This document shows, one piece after another, positions 1 to 13,345 of a stretch of 64,000 nucleotides of DNA. Origin of the DNA: Lamellibrachia satsuma. Lineage: Eukaryota > Annelida > Polychaeta > Sabellida > Siboglinidae. The DNA lies in NCBI GenBank assembly GCA_033239005.1, contig BSQZ01000006.1, positions 3,843,501-3,907,500 of the forward strand, written 5' to 3'. A program made the position numbers and the translations under genes. Numbering within the stretch: the first letter of the stretch is position 1; each line of letters starts with the position of its first letter. Below the pieces are notes generated by a model that was given only the letters and a program-made list of their open reading frames with translations, was not told the origin of the DNA and did no database searches.

Positions 1-157
1 GCACATACCCAGTAAGCGCAGCACCCACTGACCCAATATTATTATATAATGTGGATGGATGGAGGGGCACGAGTGATCGAGGGCGCCAGGGAGTGAAGAC
101 GCGAGGGAGCGACGGAGAGAGGATGCGAGGGAGATGGGATGGAGTAACAAGTTTTCG

Positions 158-392
158 GTACGCGCGAACTTCCAGCCTTTTGTTTATGTTGTACGCGCGA
201 ACTTCCAGCCTTTTGTTTATGTTGTACGCGCGAACTTCCAGCCTTTTGTTTATGTTGTACGCGCGAACTTCCAGCCTTTTGTTTATGTTGTACGCGCGAA
301 CTTCCAGCCTTTTGTTTATGTTGTACGCGCGAACTTCCAGCCTTTTGTTTATGTTGTACACGCGAACTTCCAGCCTTTTGTTTATGTTGTAC
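158..392. repeat. 33-bp minisatellite, about 7 copies
   Basis: The unit begins CGCGCGAACTTCCAGCC and recurs at a spacing of 33 bp with almost no variation; the last copy has CACGCG in place of CGCGCG. Because 33 is a multiple of three and the unit has no stop in several frames, it produces 11-residue repeating ORFs on both strands. I read these as spurious because there is no splice or start context. Confidence 0.9.
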
Positions 393-1200
393 TAGCGGAG
401 TTGCCCGGCGTTGCGCGGGAGAAAAGGCAGCCATTGCAAGAGCTTATAAGTCCTTACACTACCCAGTCGTGTTTAATTGGTACCAATGCATGTTTCAAAA
501 AGAGTTCGTACTGTTCGAAGGAACTGATGTGGACATTTGACGTAGGTCACGTCATTCGGAACAATCATAGAAAACACGCATAGCGTTGCAAAGAAATTGC
601 ATTTTTTCTTTGGGTATTCAATTTAAGAGAGTGTCCTCTATTTCCTGATCTTAGTGGCAAATCCTCGCATTTCAGGAGGTTTGGTGCGGATTCATTATTG
701 TACAGTTCATGCATTTATTTTATAGACTTCTGTCATGTTTTCTCTTAGCCTTCGGTATGCTAGTGTGGGTAGCTTCAGTAATGTAAGTCTTTCCATAGGC
801 TTATATATATATGATTATATGATACGTCCCTCCCTTTTGTTGGCTCTTCTCTGCACGTTTTCTATTACTATTTTCATGTGTTTACATCTGTCTTGGTGGA
901 AGTTTAGTAACCAATATCTGTCTCTCCATTGTTCTAGGATACTTAGATCATGTTGTAGTATATCCTGGTCATTTTTATTTGTTATGTATCACCCAGTCCG
1001 CCCCCCACCCCCACCCCCACCCCCGCCATCAAGCCTAGATCCGTCCCTGCTGCATGGACAACACGATTTCTGGTTTGTTCCACACCTAGACCTGACACAT
1101 TCCACGCTACGCTGGCGACTCACCTGCGGCCGCCGACATGTTGGACACTCCCGCCAGGAGGAACTTCCACAAAGTTTCGTTGACCGTCGTCATGACTTAA
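393..1200. other. No gene recognised; AT-rich spacer
   Basis: The plus-strand reading frame that begins at 735 has no recognisable domain and runs into a C-rich tract (1,000-1,024) and then into the minisatellite, so I do not call it a gene. Confidence 0.5.
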
Positions 1201-1204
1201 GTGT

Positions 1205-2069
1205 AACTGTCGCCTTCCCTGGCCCTGGAGTGCTACTGTCCCACTGTCGCCTTCCCTGACACTGGAGTGCAACTGTCCCACTGTCGTCTTCCCTGACCCT
1301 AGAGTACTACTGTCCCACCGTCGCCTTCCCTGACCCTGGAGTGCTACTGTCCCACTGTCGTCTTCCCTGACCCTGGAGTGCTACTGTCCCACTGTCGTCT
1401 TCCCTGACGCTGGAGTGCTACTGTCCCACTGTCGTCTTCCCTGACGCTGGAGTGCTACTGTCCCACTGTCGTCTTCCCTGACACTGAAGTGCTACTGTCC
1501 CACTGTCGTCTTCCCTGGCACTGGAGTGCTACTGTCCCACTGTCGTCTTCCCTGACCCTGGAGTGATACTGTCCCACTGTCGTCTTCCCTGACCCTGGAG
1601 TGCTACTGTCCCACTGTCGCCTTCCCTGACACTGGAGTGCTACTGTCCCACTGTCGCCTTCCCTGACCCTGGAGTGCTACTGTCCCACTGTCGTCTTCCC
1701 TGACCCTGGAGTGCTACTGTCCCACTGTCGCCTTCCCTGACACTGGAGTGCTACTGTCCCACTGTCGCCTTCCCTGACCCTGGAGTGCTACTGGCCCACT
1801 GTCGTCTTACCTGACCCTGGAGTGCTACTGTCCCACTGTCGCCTTCCCTGACACTGGAGTGCTACTGTCCCACTGTCGCCTTCCCTGACACCGGAGTGCT
1901 ACTGTCCCACTGTCGTCTTCCCTGACCCTGGAGTGCTACTGTCCCACTGTCGTCTTCCCTGACCCTGGAGTGCTACTGTGCCACTGTCGTCTTCCCTGAC
2001 CTTCGAGTGCTACTGTCCCACTGTCGTCTTCCCTGACCCTCGAGTGCTACTGTCCCACTGTCGTCTTCC
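1205..2069. repeat. 37-bp minisatellite, about 23 copies
   Basis: Repeating unit of the type GGAGTGCTACTGTCCCACTG followed by TCGTCTTCCCTGACCCT, total 37 bp. Copies differ at a few fixed positions (CGTCTTCC versus CGCCTTCC, CCCTGG versus CACTGG). The array ends abruptly at 2,069, directly next to a 10-bp inverted repeat. Confidence 0.92.
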
Positions 2070-2109
2070 ACGGCTCTGTTGACGAGTACGTCAGCTGTCA
2101 CAGAGCCGT
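2070..2109. other. Inverted repeat (hairpin) at the end of the minisatellite
   Basis: ACGGCTCTGT (2,070-2,079) is perfectly complementary to ACAGAGCCGT (2,100-2,109). Inside the loop lies a smaller palindrome, TGACG AGTA CGTCA (2,080-2,093). The flanking sequence to about 2,230 is GC-richer than its surroundings. Function unknown. Confidence 0.6.
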
Positions 2110-2632
2110 CGTCAAACCCTCCGCGCGGGGTTTATGTCATTCCGGTCTAGTAACCGAGACGAGGGGGCGTAGCTGAAACGGGAACAAGGGTTAGCCGGCA
2201 ACCCGAGTTCACCACCTCCCGCGACCCTTTAAGGATCACCGATTTCAGGTTGTTTGCAATGTCGCATCTACATGTTTATGTCAAAAGACTTTGCTGTGTA
2301 ATCAGCTAATTTAAAGGACACTACCCTGGTTTGTTTACATTATGAGAAGACATCTAAGAAGCGAGTTGATCTCACACACATTAAAGCCCTGGACGGCGAG
2401 ACAACTGGGTCTATGTACACAGCTCGGGTTAAGCACAGACCCATGCAGCCGGTAAGTTCAGTACCCAAGGCCATGACCTAGCAAACGAGCACTGCATTGG
2501 TCTTATTATATAAGGACTCATGGGCGTTCGCGGGGGGGGGGGCTAGACTGAATTCAGGCAGTAATCAACGATGACAATAGTTGCATGGGCTTTCAGTACT
2601 GCCATCTGGCGGTTCTCATATAATTAATATGT

Positions 2633-2722
2633 TCACGCACGCACGCACGCACGCACGCACGCACACACGCACGCACGCACGCACGCACGCACGCACATAA
2701 GAATATCATCTTTATAACTGGT

Positions 2723-2765
<43 letters not shown>
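2633..2765. repeat. (ACGC)n and (TA)n microsatellites
   Basis: An ACGC array at about 2,633-2,697 is followed by a TA array at about 2,727-2,764. The reading frames across them are trivial repeats. Confidence 0.9.
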
Positions 2766-2769
<4 letters not shown>

Positions 2770-2770
<1 letters not shown>

Positions 2771-4539
2771 CACACACACAATATATACCGCATTACCTGT
2801 AAAGTGCCTAAAATACCACATTACCTGTACATTTGTAATGACGAAAATGACATGAATTTTCACTGTCGAATATGCATAAATTATGTCCAGTATGATTTCA
2901 GCACTTGCAGTCACAGTCACTCAGTAGCCAGTACGCAGGCAGTACTTATACCTACTATATACTCATAGTCTATGACTAAAGTACATGCAGTCTGCAGTCT
3001 AGTTGGGTATAGGTTTGGGTTAGAGTTCCAGTCAGTTATCCATGGTGGCTGAGTGCACACCAGCACAGCCACAGTCGTAGGCATAGACAATATAATTCAC
3101 GATCAACATATCTCTTGGCGCTTCACATTACATTAGAACGAACTCATCATGATTCATGTTCGACAATTTTATTCTTAAACCAATGTTATACTTGGATAAT
3201 TGGCAATGGCACATTTATATATAGATACTATAGGCTACTGATACATAGGCATAGCTCACACTGCTTTACAGGCAAATTGTCCATCAAAATCCATAGCAAC
3301 TATAATGGACCATCCGAACATGCTCTACTTGACTCTAATCCTGATTTTGCATATTTTCTACTGGTATTGGCGTTGTTTGAGTAATGTGCAAACAAACCTC
3401 ATCTGTCCTGTAGCATAACAGTGTGAATAACTGAATATAATAAAAAAGTAACACACTATTCACTATATGATCTATTAATAAACTGTCATCAACATTTAAA
3501 ACGTCTGCTGCAATTTGTTTAAAAGCAAGCCCTTTCCACAAAAATGTGGTTAATGAATGGTTTAATTAATATTAACAGTCATTAATTAATATTAACATTG
3601 ATATATTATAATATTATACGTGGACTGTAGAAGGCCTATATTTGTTATATAAAATCATGGAACATCAGTACACATAAAAAAATTAAACAATTGTATTAAA
3701 AGCTAAAAACTAATACACGTGCAGACATCTCATTTATTCGGAACACAACTTTGCTCAGAAATTAAAGCAAAACAGTACATGTAGTTATAGGTACATTTAA
3801 CACACATATATACTTTACCATGCAACGTTATAGAACCGAGATGTAATGGCTACTGCAGCAGATGAAACGGTCTAATGCAGCGATAAAATAATGAAACCTT
3901 TACATCAATATCATAGGTGAATGGGATCGACTCAGTTTGGGGAGAGGAGGGCCTTTTGCCCAAATATTCATACATCCTTTTCATGTATATTGAGATTGAG
4001 CTGGGGGGGAGTGCTCACATCAGTTTTTGTCTGTAATATATTTATTATTAAATTTTCTGTTTGTTTCACCATTATCTGTCGGTTTCCGGTCAGTGCTACA
4101 CCATTGTTTTGCTTCATTTAACAATTAATTTGTTTTTTGGTGCTGAAATCCTTTCGTTACTAATTTTTTTTTGGGAGGTGTGCCCGCCTCTTACGTCTAT
4201 GATCATTATGTTTGAACTTTATTTGTAGATCAGGACCACAAAGGTCTCACTGACATGTATAAAATAGATAGTTCCAAAACGTATCAAATAGATAGTTCCA
4301 AAATGCAACCTATCAACACAAAAATTTTGTAACTTACATATTACATAATATATAACTACCAGACTAAATAATTAAATTCTTAATTACATGTCATCACACA
4401 GAGTTGGTAACTAACGTAGATCTACTGCACAAATGCATTTTTAACATCAGCATGGAAACTATGACAGTAGTGTACCACATAGATTCATAGTAACATGCTT
4501 TCTGTAGATTACTTCATTTAGGAACCATCATATACTGAA
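2770..4539. other. AT-rich spacer without recognised genes
   Basis: Only short frames without recognisable motifs on either strand. No tRNA-like boxes, splice-consistent exons or repeat arrays were found. Confidence 0.5.
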
Positions 4540-6560
4540 TCAACTGAATGCAGCTAAAATTATTTTAAAATTGTTTGCTAAATTATACATTTTCCTTGCT
4601 TTATCTATTGACATTAATAATTGTAACTTAACATGACTGTTGCCATTTAAATAGTATTCTGGTATGAATCTATGCCTACTTTCTGCAATGAAGGTACTGT
4701 CAAACATGCAGTGAAGTTCGTCTCTGTTACAATCCATATTACATTTTGTGCACTTTAATTTATACCAATGGACAAATAGCAAACTGTAACTCATCTAGTT
4801 TGTGAGACATTTGAATATAGACAAATGGACATGGCTATTCCTCCATTCACTGGCTTGACTATGTCATGTTCACAAAACATTGCCTATGACACAATAAACT
4901 CTGACACACATATATATTTGAATTTTTTTCAATTCAGTATCTTTATTGCAGAATCAACTGCGCAGCATGTACATATGTACATATAAAAGAAAAACATACA
5001 AATAAAGTAAACAAAATATAAGAGCATTGCACAATGGGGCCTACCATATGTTGACTCAATCAAACCTATTATGTATATACATCCAATGTAGTCATATTCT
5101 CGAAAGCCACTTTAAATCACTGTTCACTATTGCAATCGCCAGCTTATTATAAGGGGCATCAAGTCTCAGCATGAATGTATACACAATATTACGAATCACA
5201 TTACAATCTTATACACATAGTCTGATTTAAATACCAATGTATAAGCAGTCTAACAATGTATCTAGGCACACCCCTGTCAATCAACTTCTGAAATAATATA
5301 GTGTTTCACTCTATCAAAAGCCTTAGACGCATCTAGAAAACACATAAACATTGACCCATTTCCATTTATGTGCCTGTCAATAACTTCCTTTAAGGCATAA
5401 ATACACGTCTGTCCCATGTTTTTTAAGCCAAACTGATTGGACATAGTAGATAGCATAACCGACATTCTATCCAACAATATATTTTTGACATAATATTTGC
5501 TAATGCAATAGCTCAATCATTTTCTTTACTGTAAATCTTGCCACATTTATCTTTGATAATTGGAACAAGCACAACAGATAACAAAGATTTAGGTAAGAAT
5601 CCATGCACAAAAAGCTTAAGCACATTGCAAGTAAAGCCACAATGGACTTATCACAATGTTTAAGGCGTTTAGCATATATGCTGTCCATACCACATGTCTT
5701 ATTTATATCCAGATGTTTAATAGCATTTTCAACTTCACTTACTTCCACAACTATATCATTTGTGTAGCTGACATCATGTTTCATTTGTTGAAGATCTATA
5801 CCACTAATTCAATTAAATAACTGTTTAAAGTGAGATCTCCATAACTCAGTCATTTCTTCCTTCCCTAAAATACCCTCAACACTGTTAGGTAGAGGTTTGT
5901 TACAATTGTTAATTTGACGTATCCCTTTCCAGAAGTCTTCTGGCTTACTCTGTGACAACTTCTTTGCTAATGAATCCTTCCTGAGCTGACGTTATTTTTA
6001 ATAAAACATCGCATATTTAAACCTAGCCCGAGATGATTGATGATGATGAGTTAAAAAACAGGACCATTTTTAGGTTTATGAGCATCAACTTACATTACAA
6101 AACATTCTCTAGAAGCAGTGTAGAGATCTGTGGCACGGCCATTCCAGCCAGGTCTACATTTATATGGTCTCACCTTATCACCCTGCTGACTCACCAGTTC
6201 ATCACTAGCATTTGACATGAGTTCTATTAAATCATCATAAAAAACATGTATCACAGATATATGTGCATCGTCTGTGAAGTTTACATTATTACAAATAATA
6301 GCATTATGTGGTAAATTTACATTTCCTAGGTTATTTTTTGTTGCCTTAGCATAACCATTAATCCAGTTGTCACTAAATTGGCCCAGCTGATTTTTTACAT
6401 TCATGAATTCATGAGACATACAATATCAATGTCATCATTATTCAATATGTCCAGCACAGAGTCTGTGATGTAATTTTGAGGCATTATTTGGCAAGCCCTT
6501 ACAGTTACATGAAATAACTTTCATCACTGAGAGTCTGTAAGATTGCTCCTACTAGCAGCT
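4540..6560 (-). mobile_element. Non-LTR retrotransposon (LINE) remnant, internally deleted
   Basis: Reading the minus strand from 6,530 downward, the order is that of an endonuclease/reverse-transcriptase LINE. An endonuclease start (KVISCNCKGLPNNAS, then NNDDIDIVCL) is followed by a large loss of the endonuclease. Next comes a linker (YKCRPGWN then DLYTASREC, about 6,090-6,200) and RT finger segments (AIKHLDINKTCGMDSI, about 5,700). The RT palm motif FLDASKAFDRVKH is near 5,300 and RGVPRYIVRLLIHWY near 5,220. A C-terminal zinc-knuckle-like segment (DELHCMFDSTFIAESRH) lies at 4,540-4,794. Frames shift repeatedly, so it is a dead copy. Confidence 0.85.
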
Positions 6561-6950
6561 GATAGTTTCACATCACTGTTTGTGCCATCACGCCTGTGTT
6601 CTCAGGCATGATTTCTCCACCACCAGATGTATGTATCTTCTGGCGATAGAGTTGCAGACAAGAATACCTTTGGAAGTGGGCAGTTACAGGTGATGTGAAA
6701 AAAACTGTCTGTACATCTCAGTAGACTTAACCTGTTCTACCACAATGTCAACGGTCAACGAGGAGTCCATATATGCCTTCAACAGCACAGCTTTTAGTTT
6801 GGATCAAGACGTGAAGCAAATACATTTGCCTAGCAGAGATCCGATAGTTAACAGCTTATATTGCCACATTATTTGAACTGCCAATGATTGCTGAACCTTT
6901 CTGCACTAGCTTGGTAGGCACAGTCCTGTGTTTCTTACGAACTGTCTTCC

Positions 6951-6954
<4 letters not shown>

Positions 6955-7002
<48 letters not shown>
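6955..7002. repeat. (TA)n microsatellite
   Basis: About 24 uninterrupted TA dinucleotides. Confidence 0.95.
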
Positions 7003-7004
<2 letters not shown>

Positions 7005-7213
7005 TAGTTACTGATTAGTCAGTCTGTGTAACAAAGCATTTGATGCAATTCAAGTACTTTTATCAGAATAACGCCTAATAAGTGTATAAGCTCTAAAATT
7101 ATTCATTTCGACTGGTGCTAAGTGTAATGGCATACACAAAAGGCTTATTAGTTTCATAGCACATTCTTAAAGCAAAAGGAAAGGCAATATTTTATCGTAT
7201 AGGCCCAATACAT

Positions 7214-7640
7214 CTAATCAAACGTGGCTTGCCTACTGGTGCGCGTAATTAGTCTAGCAGCATTGTTCTGTACTCGTTGCAGTCGATGTATCTGTGATGC
7301 CGGAAGGTTAACCAAGAGGGAATTACAGTAATCTAGGCGAGAGGTCACAAGTGCATTTATTGCACTTTTGGTGGCTTCTGTTTGATGATAGCCTGTAAAT
7401 TTCATATGCCGTCTACTGGTGAAATTGTGTCAGCTGCAATGTTCATAGAGCAAACTCCATATAACTTGAGATTATGTTTTGATATAACCATAATCATCTC
7501 AGTTTTGTCATCATTTAACTTTAGCATACGAAGAGTCGTCCATCGTCTAACTTCCCTAATACAGTCTGTGAGTTACCTCACTGTTTCGGCTTGGTCGCCC
7601 GGCACAGCTGGATTGCAGTTCTCAGCGTGTTAGGAAATAT
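7214..7640 (-). mobile_element. LINE reverse-transcriptase C-terminal fragment
   Basis: The minus strand encodes CIREVRRWTTLRMLKLNDDKTEM, split by frameshifts, then SRLDYCNSLLVNLPASQI and LQRVQNNAARLI. These are the thumb-region motifs of CR1/L2-type LINE reverse transcriptases (LKLNDDKTE; LDYCNSLL; LQRVQNxAARLI). It is a different lineage from the element just upstream, judged by motif type. There is no intact frame. Confidence 0.85.
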
Positions 7641-8284
7641 TCTTTGTTCGAAGCTGTTATTTACTATGGCCACCAAATAGGGAATGTTGTCGGTGGACGA
7701 TAAATGACGACAACAAGCATAGGTCTCAATGTTTGTGTTGATTTAACGTCCACATATTCAAAGGTCTCATGTCGCTTAGTTGTTGTCTTTCACAATTTAT
7801 ATTCTGACTTGTATAGTAGTTTGTGCGTGGCCTAGGTGCATTTTTAAGTGGGTCTGACGTCGTGATATTTCAGCATTTAAATCCACGCCATCTGCACTTT
7901 TACAATTATGTGTTGATATTTCTGCATGCATACACTCAATCAAGCATTTATTATTTGGGGTGTTCTTCCCTTATATTACGATTCAAAGATAAATAAATGA
8001 GGTAAATGAGAGTTCTGTTAAGCAATTTTTTTTAATGTTACATGTGTGCATATTTATTTATTTGTTATTCTTTCTACACACCACGTGTGTGCATATATAT
8101 GTGTATATATGTATATTTACTTATGGAATATATCAGATTAGTAATCGGAATTATCAACCTGGAGATTATAAAATGTGTGAAATCATAATAGTAACATGTA
8201 GGACTAAAAACATTTTTAAAGCTATTTTGTGTAAAGTAGTTATTTGTAGTGTAAGGACTGTCATGTTAATTAATAGTATTAGTA
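7641..8284. other. No gene recognised
   Basis: AT-rich sequence with no supported feature on either strand. Confidence 0.4.
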
Positions 8285-8285
8285 C

Positions 8286-8287
<2 letters not shown>

Positions 8288-8335
<48 letters not shown>

Positions 8336-8342
8336 ATATATA
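8288..8342. repeat. (TA)n microsatellite
   Basis: A TA array interrupted once by CA. Confidence 0.9.
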
Positions 8343-9524
8343 TTTTTATACTCTTTATTTCATGTTCTAGGATTCCACAATACAGTGATTGATCTGGTCA
8401 TAGTATACTGTGACACACTACACCTTTCACGGATTTTACTGGATAATATAGAGCAATGGACCAAGCAAAGCTTACACACCCCACTTCATACAGCAGAAGA
8501 CAGACCAAGCTTGTGAAGACTCGAGACTGTGTAGAAATGGTGAATTTATATACATCGAGTCTACAATGGACATTGACACATTACACATGTATGGATAAAT
8601 ACGTTTTCAATACTTTCCCACTCTGCATGCTACACATATTGCAGTATTTTATAATGATAAGATAATGTGTTATAGAACTGTTGTTTATTTCATATACTTC
8701 GCAATCCTCAAAATGTGCAGTACTGTGACTATAATTATTGCGCCCACCGTGGTTACTGGTGCAGGACGTGTGACTGGCCATGCATTCTCTCCAGTCCTCA
8801 ATGACGTCCTGTTTGTAGGGCTACACATTTCAACGGTTGTGGTGTACGTATGTTAGATTTTTTTGTTGTATAATATTTATTTTGAGAAGACATTTTTCAG
8901 GAGATTGTCTCAACAAAGCAGGGACATATTTATCTATGCAAAGTGAAATGTCAGTGATAGCGCCCCTCTCCATATTTGCCTCATATTTAATAATAGCAGA
9001 TGTATTAACTGAGCTGCCGTTTATTATTCTTCCATACAGATTTGTATTTCATAACTTTTCTCTTAGTGTATAGCCGACCATTCAGTGAATTAGAACACAA
9101 GCTAAAATGAACTAGCATAGTATTGTTTATTTTGTGCTTCGAGTATAGGTTTACTGAAATATATATGTACATATCTATTTTGACTCGGAAGAAAATACTT
9201 ATTATTGATTGTGAATTGTGTTATTATTGTCAACTGACATCTATGGAGTAGAGTAAACAGTACCAATACAAATGTTATGAAATACTTTTGCGCAAATATA
9301 CGGTTGGGCAAGCTCAATGCTCTCTACATTAGAGCCAAATGTCTAACATTTATATACACTTACACCAAAAAAGTATTTTAAGGAATATAAAAGTATTTGT
9401 TAATGTACTAACACAGATACTGCATAATCAGTATACTGTTTATAATTTATAGCATTACCAGATTGTATCCTTTATTGAGCAATGCTTTACAATATAGTTT
9501 ACAGCACATACGTTTGCTTTCTTG
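8343..9524. other. No gene recognised
   Basis: Short frames only. Nothing with splice-site support or recognisable motifs. Confidence 0.4.
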
Positions 9525-10490
9525 AAACGTCCCTCCTCAATTAAATTTTTTTGCTAGTCTCATTTCAGATTCATTTTGCGAAAAACCAAACCTACCTAGT
9601 ACCCACTGCAACATGCTAGCTCGTTGGTGCAACTTTTATGTGTAGTTTTTGCGAGATGATCAGACAAACTATTAAATTACTTAAAACGGCTTCTTCAACT
9701 GATTTAGCCTATCACAAATCCGGTTCATTTGTGTCCAAATATGTAGTGTATGAATAGTCTATGTAACATCCGCAGTCGATTTAATAAAGAAATGCCTATT
9801 TTTGATAAAATCATCGAAACAATTGACTAATCGTAAGATCTGGTAAGTATCAAAATAGTGGATATCAAAAATGGTAAACACTGTGGGCCAATGCTGATCA
9901 TGGGCGTGACCTCACTGATCACCGACAAATTTACGAAATTTCACTAAGGAAGAAAATCGTGATTTTGCAGCATTGCATTTTTCACGTTAATGCTTGAACA
10001 AGCATTAACTAATTTAATAGTTTGTCTGATGATTGCACAAAAACTACATACAAAAGTTGCAGAAATGAGCTAGCATGTTGCAGTGGACACTAGGTAGGTT
10101 TGTTTTTTCGCAAAATTAATTTGAAATGAGACTAGCAAAAATACAAATTGATTAAGCACTTTTACTAATGTTTGATCAAGCATTAAGTGAAGTTAACATG
10201 GAAACGCTGAAGACTCACCTGGTGAAATTACAGAACTGTCATGATATTGGCGGGAGGATGGAAGTTATGCCTATGATAGTCTTTGACCCGTAGAGTGTTT
10301 ACCAATTTGGATATCCACTATTTTGAGCCATACCAGATCTAATGACTTAAGTAAATTCTTTTGGTGATTTGAACGAAACTAGGCATTTTATTTATTAAAC
10401 TGATTGTGGATGTTACACAAACAGTTCACACTACATATTTGGACATCAATGAACCAGATTTGAGAACCAGAAATGAAAGTCATAGTTTTG
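9525..10490. mobile_element. Two rearranged copies of MITE family A, partly inverted
   Basis: Blocks here recur elsewhere in the window (23,877-24,215; about 37,880-38,245; 40,040-40,510). Block A (TTGCTAGTCTCATTT) at 9,545 is inverted at about 10,120 (AATGAGACTAGCAA). Block D (GGATATCCACTATTTTG) at 10,309 is the reverse complement of the block at 9,855. The best complete copy (40,040-40,510) has the order A-E-D-C. Here 9,540-10,000 carries A plus inverted C-D-E, and 10,010-10,490 carries inverted A plus E-D-C. The result is a partial palindrome of about 0.95 kb. No transposase is encoded. Confidence 0.75.
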
Positions 10491-11160
10491 GGGCTGTGCA
10501 TCTAAGAGTTAACACAAACCATTTGCAACTACCATAAAGAATATCATGCCAGTTGTTTACTTAGACTTTATTCTAAAAGTGGGAGATTCTGGTCAAACCT
10601 CGGTTTTCCTGGTGGCTGACATATTGACCCTAAATTAGTTCTTGGAAATTCGTGCAGCAGAAACTTCCGCTGTAACATGGCACCTTTGGCTATCGAAGCA
10701 ACACAAACTCTCAATCAGTAAGCTGCTATGTCATAATGAGATAAGTTTAGTAAACAAAGGTCAAAATATGTTGCATCAGTTAGTTTGGACACAAACACTA
10801 GACTAGGTGTTTACAGATTTTCATTTTGGTGAGCAAATATTGCCAGCCTACAGGCACTCGTGACGTAGGGTTATCTAACAGATAACAGGTGCCCATGAAA
10901 TAAAGAACCTGTGTGTTCAACAAGGTTTTCCTAATAAACCACTGGCATGATATTCTTAATTGTAGTTGCATATTCTTATGTGTATATAATATTGTAACGC
11001 ATGAGGGCCCTTGTGAATGAAAGCATTCTTTTTATTTCCTCAAACAACTTATCACATTTACTAATAATAGAACACTTCTGTTTCTGGAAATGTAGGTGTC
11101 CACAACCTGTGTTGTACACAACCACATTCCAAATGTAGCACATTCATTGGATTCACTAGA
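10491..11160. other. No gene recognised
   Basis: AT-rich spacer with no supported feature. Confidence 0.4.
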
Positions 11161-11164
11161 GAAG

Positions 11165-11345
11165 AACACATAAAACACAACACACACACTTAACACTCAC
11201 ACCCTTAACACACAACACTCACACCCTTAACACACAATACTCACACCCTAGCACACACTTAATACACACAACATTTAATAACAAAAACACACACCGTTAA
11301 TACAAACACAAAACACAAACACCCTTAAACACACAAGCACACACA
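11165..11345. repeat. CA-rich degenerate tandem repeat
   Basis: Repeats of the form ACACTCACACCCTTAACACA with variable spacing. Low complexity. Confidence 0.8.
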
Positions 11346-11500
11346 ACCCAGTACTTTCACCCTTCCATCCACCAGGGTTTGGCTCAATTACAACTGTCAA
11401 TCATACAGCATCATAAAAAATCAATTAAAATTACATAACTTAAAATAATTGCAATTAGGTGCTTAAAAAATACATGGCAATGCCTCAAGGGGTCAATTGG

Positions 11501-12825
11501 AATAGTTCAATGGTTGAGTACAACTACAATGTTTTATCAATGGAATAGTTCAATAGTTGAGTACAACTACACTGTTTTATCAATGGAATAGTTCAATGGT
11601 TGAGTACAACTACATTGTTTTATCAATGGAATAGTTCAATGGTTGAGTACAACTACATTGTTTTATTAATGTAATAGATCAATGGTTGAGTACAGCTACA
11701 TTGTTTTATCAATGGAATAGTTCAATGGTTGAGTACAACTACATTGCTTTATCAATGGAATAGTTCAATGGTTGAGTACAACTACATTGTTTTATCAATG
11801 AAATAGTTCAATGGTTGAGTACAGCTACATTGTTTTATTTTATGTAATGGATTTATGGTTGAGTACAACTACATTGTTTTATCAATGGAATAGTTCAATG
11901 GTTGAGTACAACTACATTGTTTTATCAATGGAATAGATCAATGGTTGAATACAGCTACATTGTTTTATCAATGGAATAGTTCAATGGTTGAGTACAACTA
12001 CAATGTTTTATCAATGGAATAGTTCAATAGTTGAGCACAACTACACTGTTTTATCAATGGAATAGTTCAATGGTTGAGTAAAACTACATTGTTTTATCAA
12101 TGGAATAGTTCAATGGTTGAGTACAACTACATTGTTTTATTAATGTAATAGATCAATGGTTGAGTACAGCTACATTGTTTTATCAATGGAATAGTTCAAT
12201 GGTTGAGTACAACTACATTGCTTTATCAATGGAATAGTTCAATGGTTGAGTACAACTACATTGTTTTATCAATGAAATAGTTCAATGGTTGAGTACAACT
12301 ACATTGTTTTATCAATGGAATAGATCAACGGTTGAGTACAGCTACATTGTTTTATCAATGGAATAGTTCAATGGTTGAGTACAACTACAATGTTTTATCA
12401 ATGGAATAGTTCAATAGTTGAGTACAACTACACTGTTTTATCAATGGAATAGTTCAATGGTTGAGTAAAACTACATTGTTTTATCAATGGAATAGTTCAA
12501 TGGTTGAGTACAACTACTGTTTTATTAATGTAATAGATCAATGGTTGAGTACAACTACACTGTTTTATCAATGGAATAGTTCAATGGTTGAGTACAACTA
12601 CATTGTTTTATTAATGTAATAGATCAATGGTTGAGTACAGCTACATTGTTTTATCAATAGATTAGTTCAATGGTTGAGTACAACTACATTGTTTTATCAA
12701 TGGAATAGTTCAATGGTTGAGTACAACTACATTGTTTTATCAATGGAATAGATCAACGGTTGAGTACAGCTACATTGTTTTATCAATGGAATAGTTCAAT
12801 GGTTGAGTACAACTACGTTGTTTTC
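11501..12825. repeat. 43-bp minisatellite, about 31 copies, with higher-order structure
   Basis: Unit AATAGTTCAATGGTTGAGTA plus CAACTACATTGTTTTATCAATGG, 43 bp. Variants (CTACAATG, AATAGTTGAG, TACAGCTACATT, TAATGTAATAGATC) recur in the same order. The CTACAATG variant starts at about 11,527, 12,001 and 12,388, i.e. spacings of 474 and 387 bp. This indicates higher-order repeats of about 9-11 monomers. Confidence 0.92.
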
Positions 12826-12969
12826 TAAAGGAAAACTACATGTGTCATTATAGCTCATTTTAGACAAGATTTAGTTGAATCCTTGCATATTGCTGCCAGG
12901 GCTGGGTTCAGCTACAATGGTCTATTAAAATTACAAAGCCTTATAAAAACTCAATTACAATTATTGTGA

Positions 12970-13345
12970 TGTGATGTCCCATCAAGTTGTATGAATTCTT
13001 GTGACGTCCACATTGAGCTGTATCCAACCAATCCTGTCTCTTGTTACTTCTCTCAACTCGTTATCTGTGTTGTATCCCTGATCTGATCTCATCCATCTCA
13101 TGTGTGGCCTTCCTCTGTTCCGCTTGCCTTCACCCATTTCAATCATTGGCTTTTCCAACTTGTCGCTTTCTACACATCCATGAGGTGCTCGAAGTATGGC
13201 AGCTTCTTTTTTACAATTAGTAATGAGAAAACCTGACTGACTTCTTCAAGGACAGACTTGTTTGTTCTCCTGGACGTCAACTCCAGCATCACATTTGGTA
13301 GCTGTCAATTCGTTTCCTTTCCCTCTGTTTGATGGACCATGACTT
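12970..13345 (-). mobile_element. RTE-like LINE 3' (C-terminal) fragment
   Basis: The minus strand encodes GKRNRGRPHMRWM followed by further residues ending in ELREVTRDRIGW. This matches the basic GKRxRGRPxxRW motif, a short acidic spacer and the RDRxxW segment found after the reverse transcriptase of RTE-type LINEs. Upstream, SWSIKQ...RIDSYQM resembles the preceding SW(T/S)L..RIDAFEM segment, in broken frames. It lies inside MITE family B. Confidence 0.75.

Noticed and set aside
42..583. 11-residue repeat proteins at the window start
   Set aside because: A product of the 33-bp minisatellite, open on both strands.
4540..4794. Independent small gene with Cys/His residues
   Set aside because: Its composition and position match the C-terminal tail of the LINE just upstream on the same strand.
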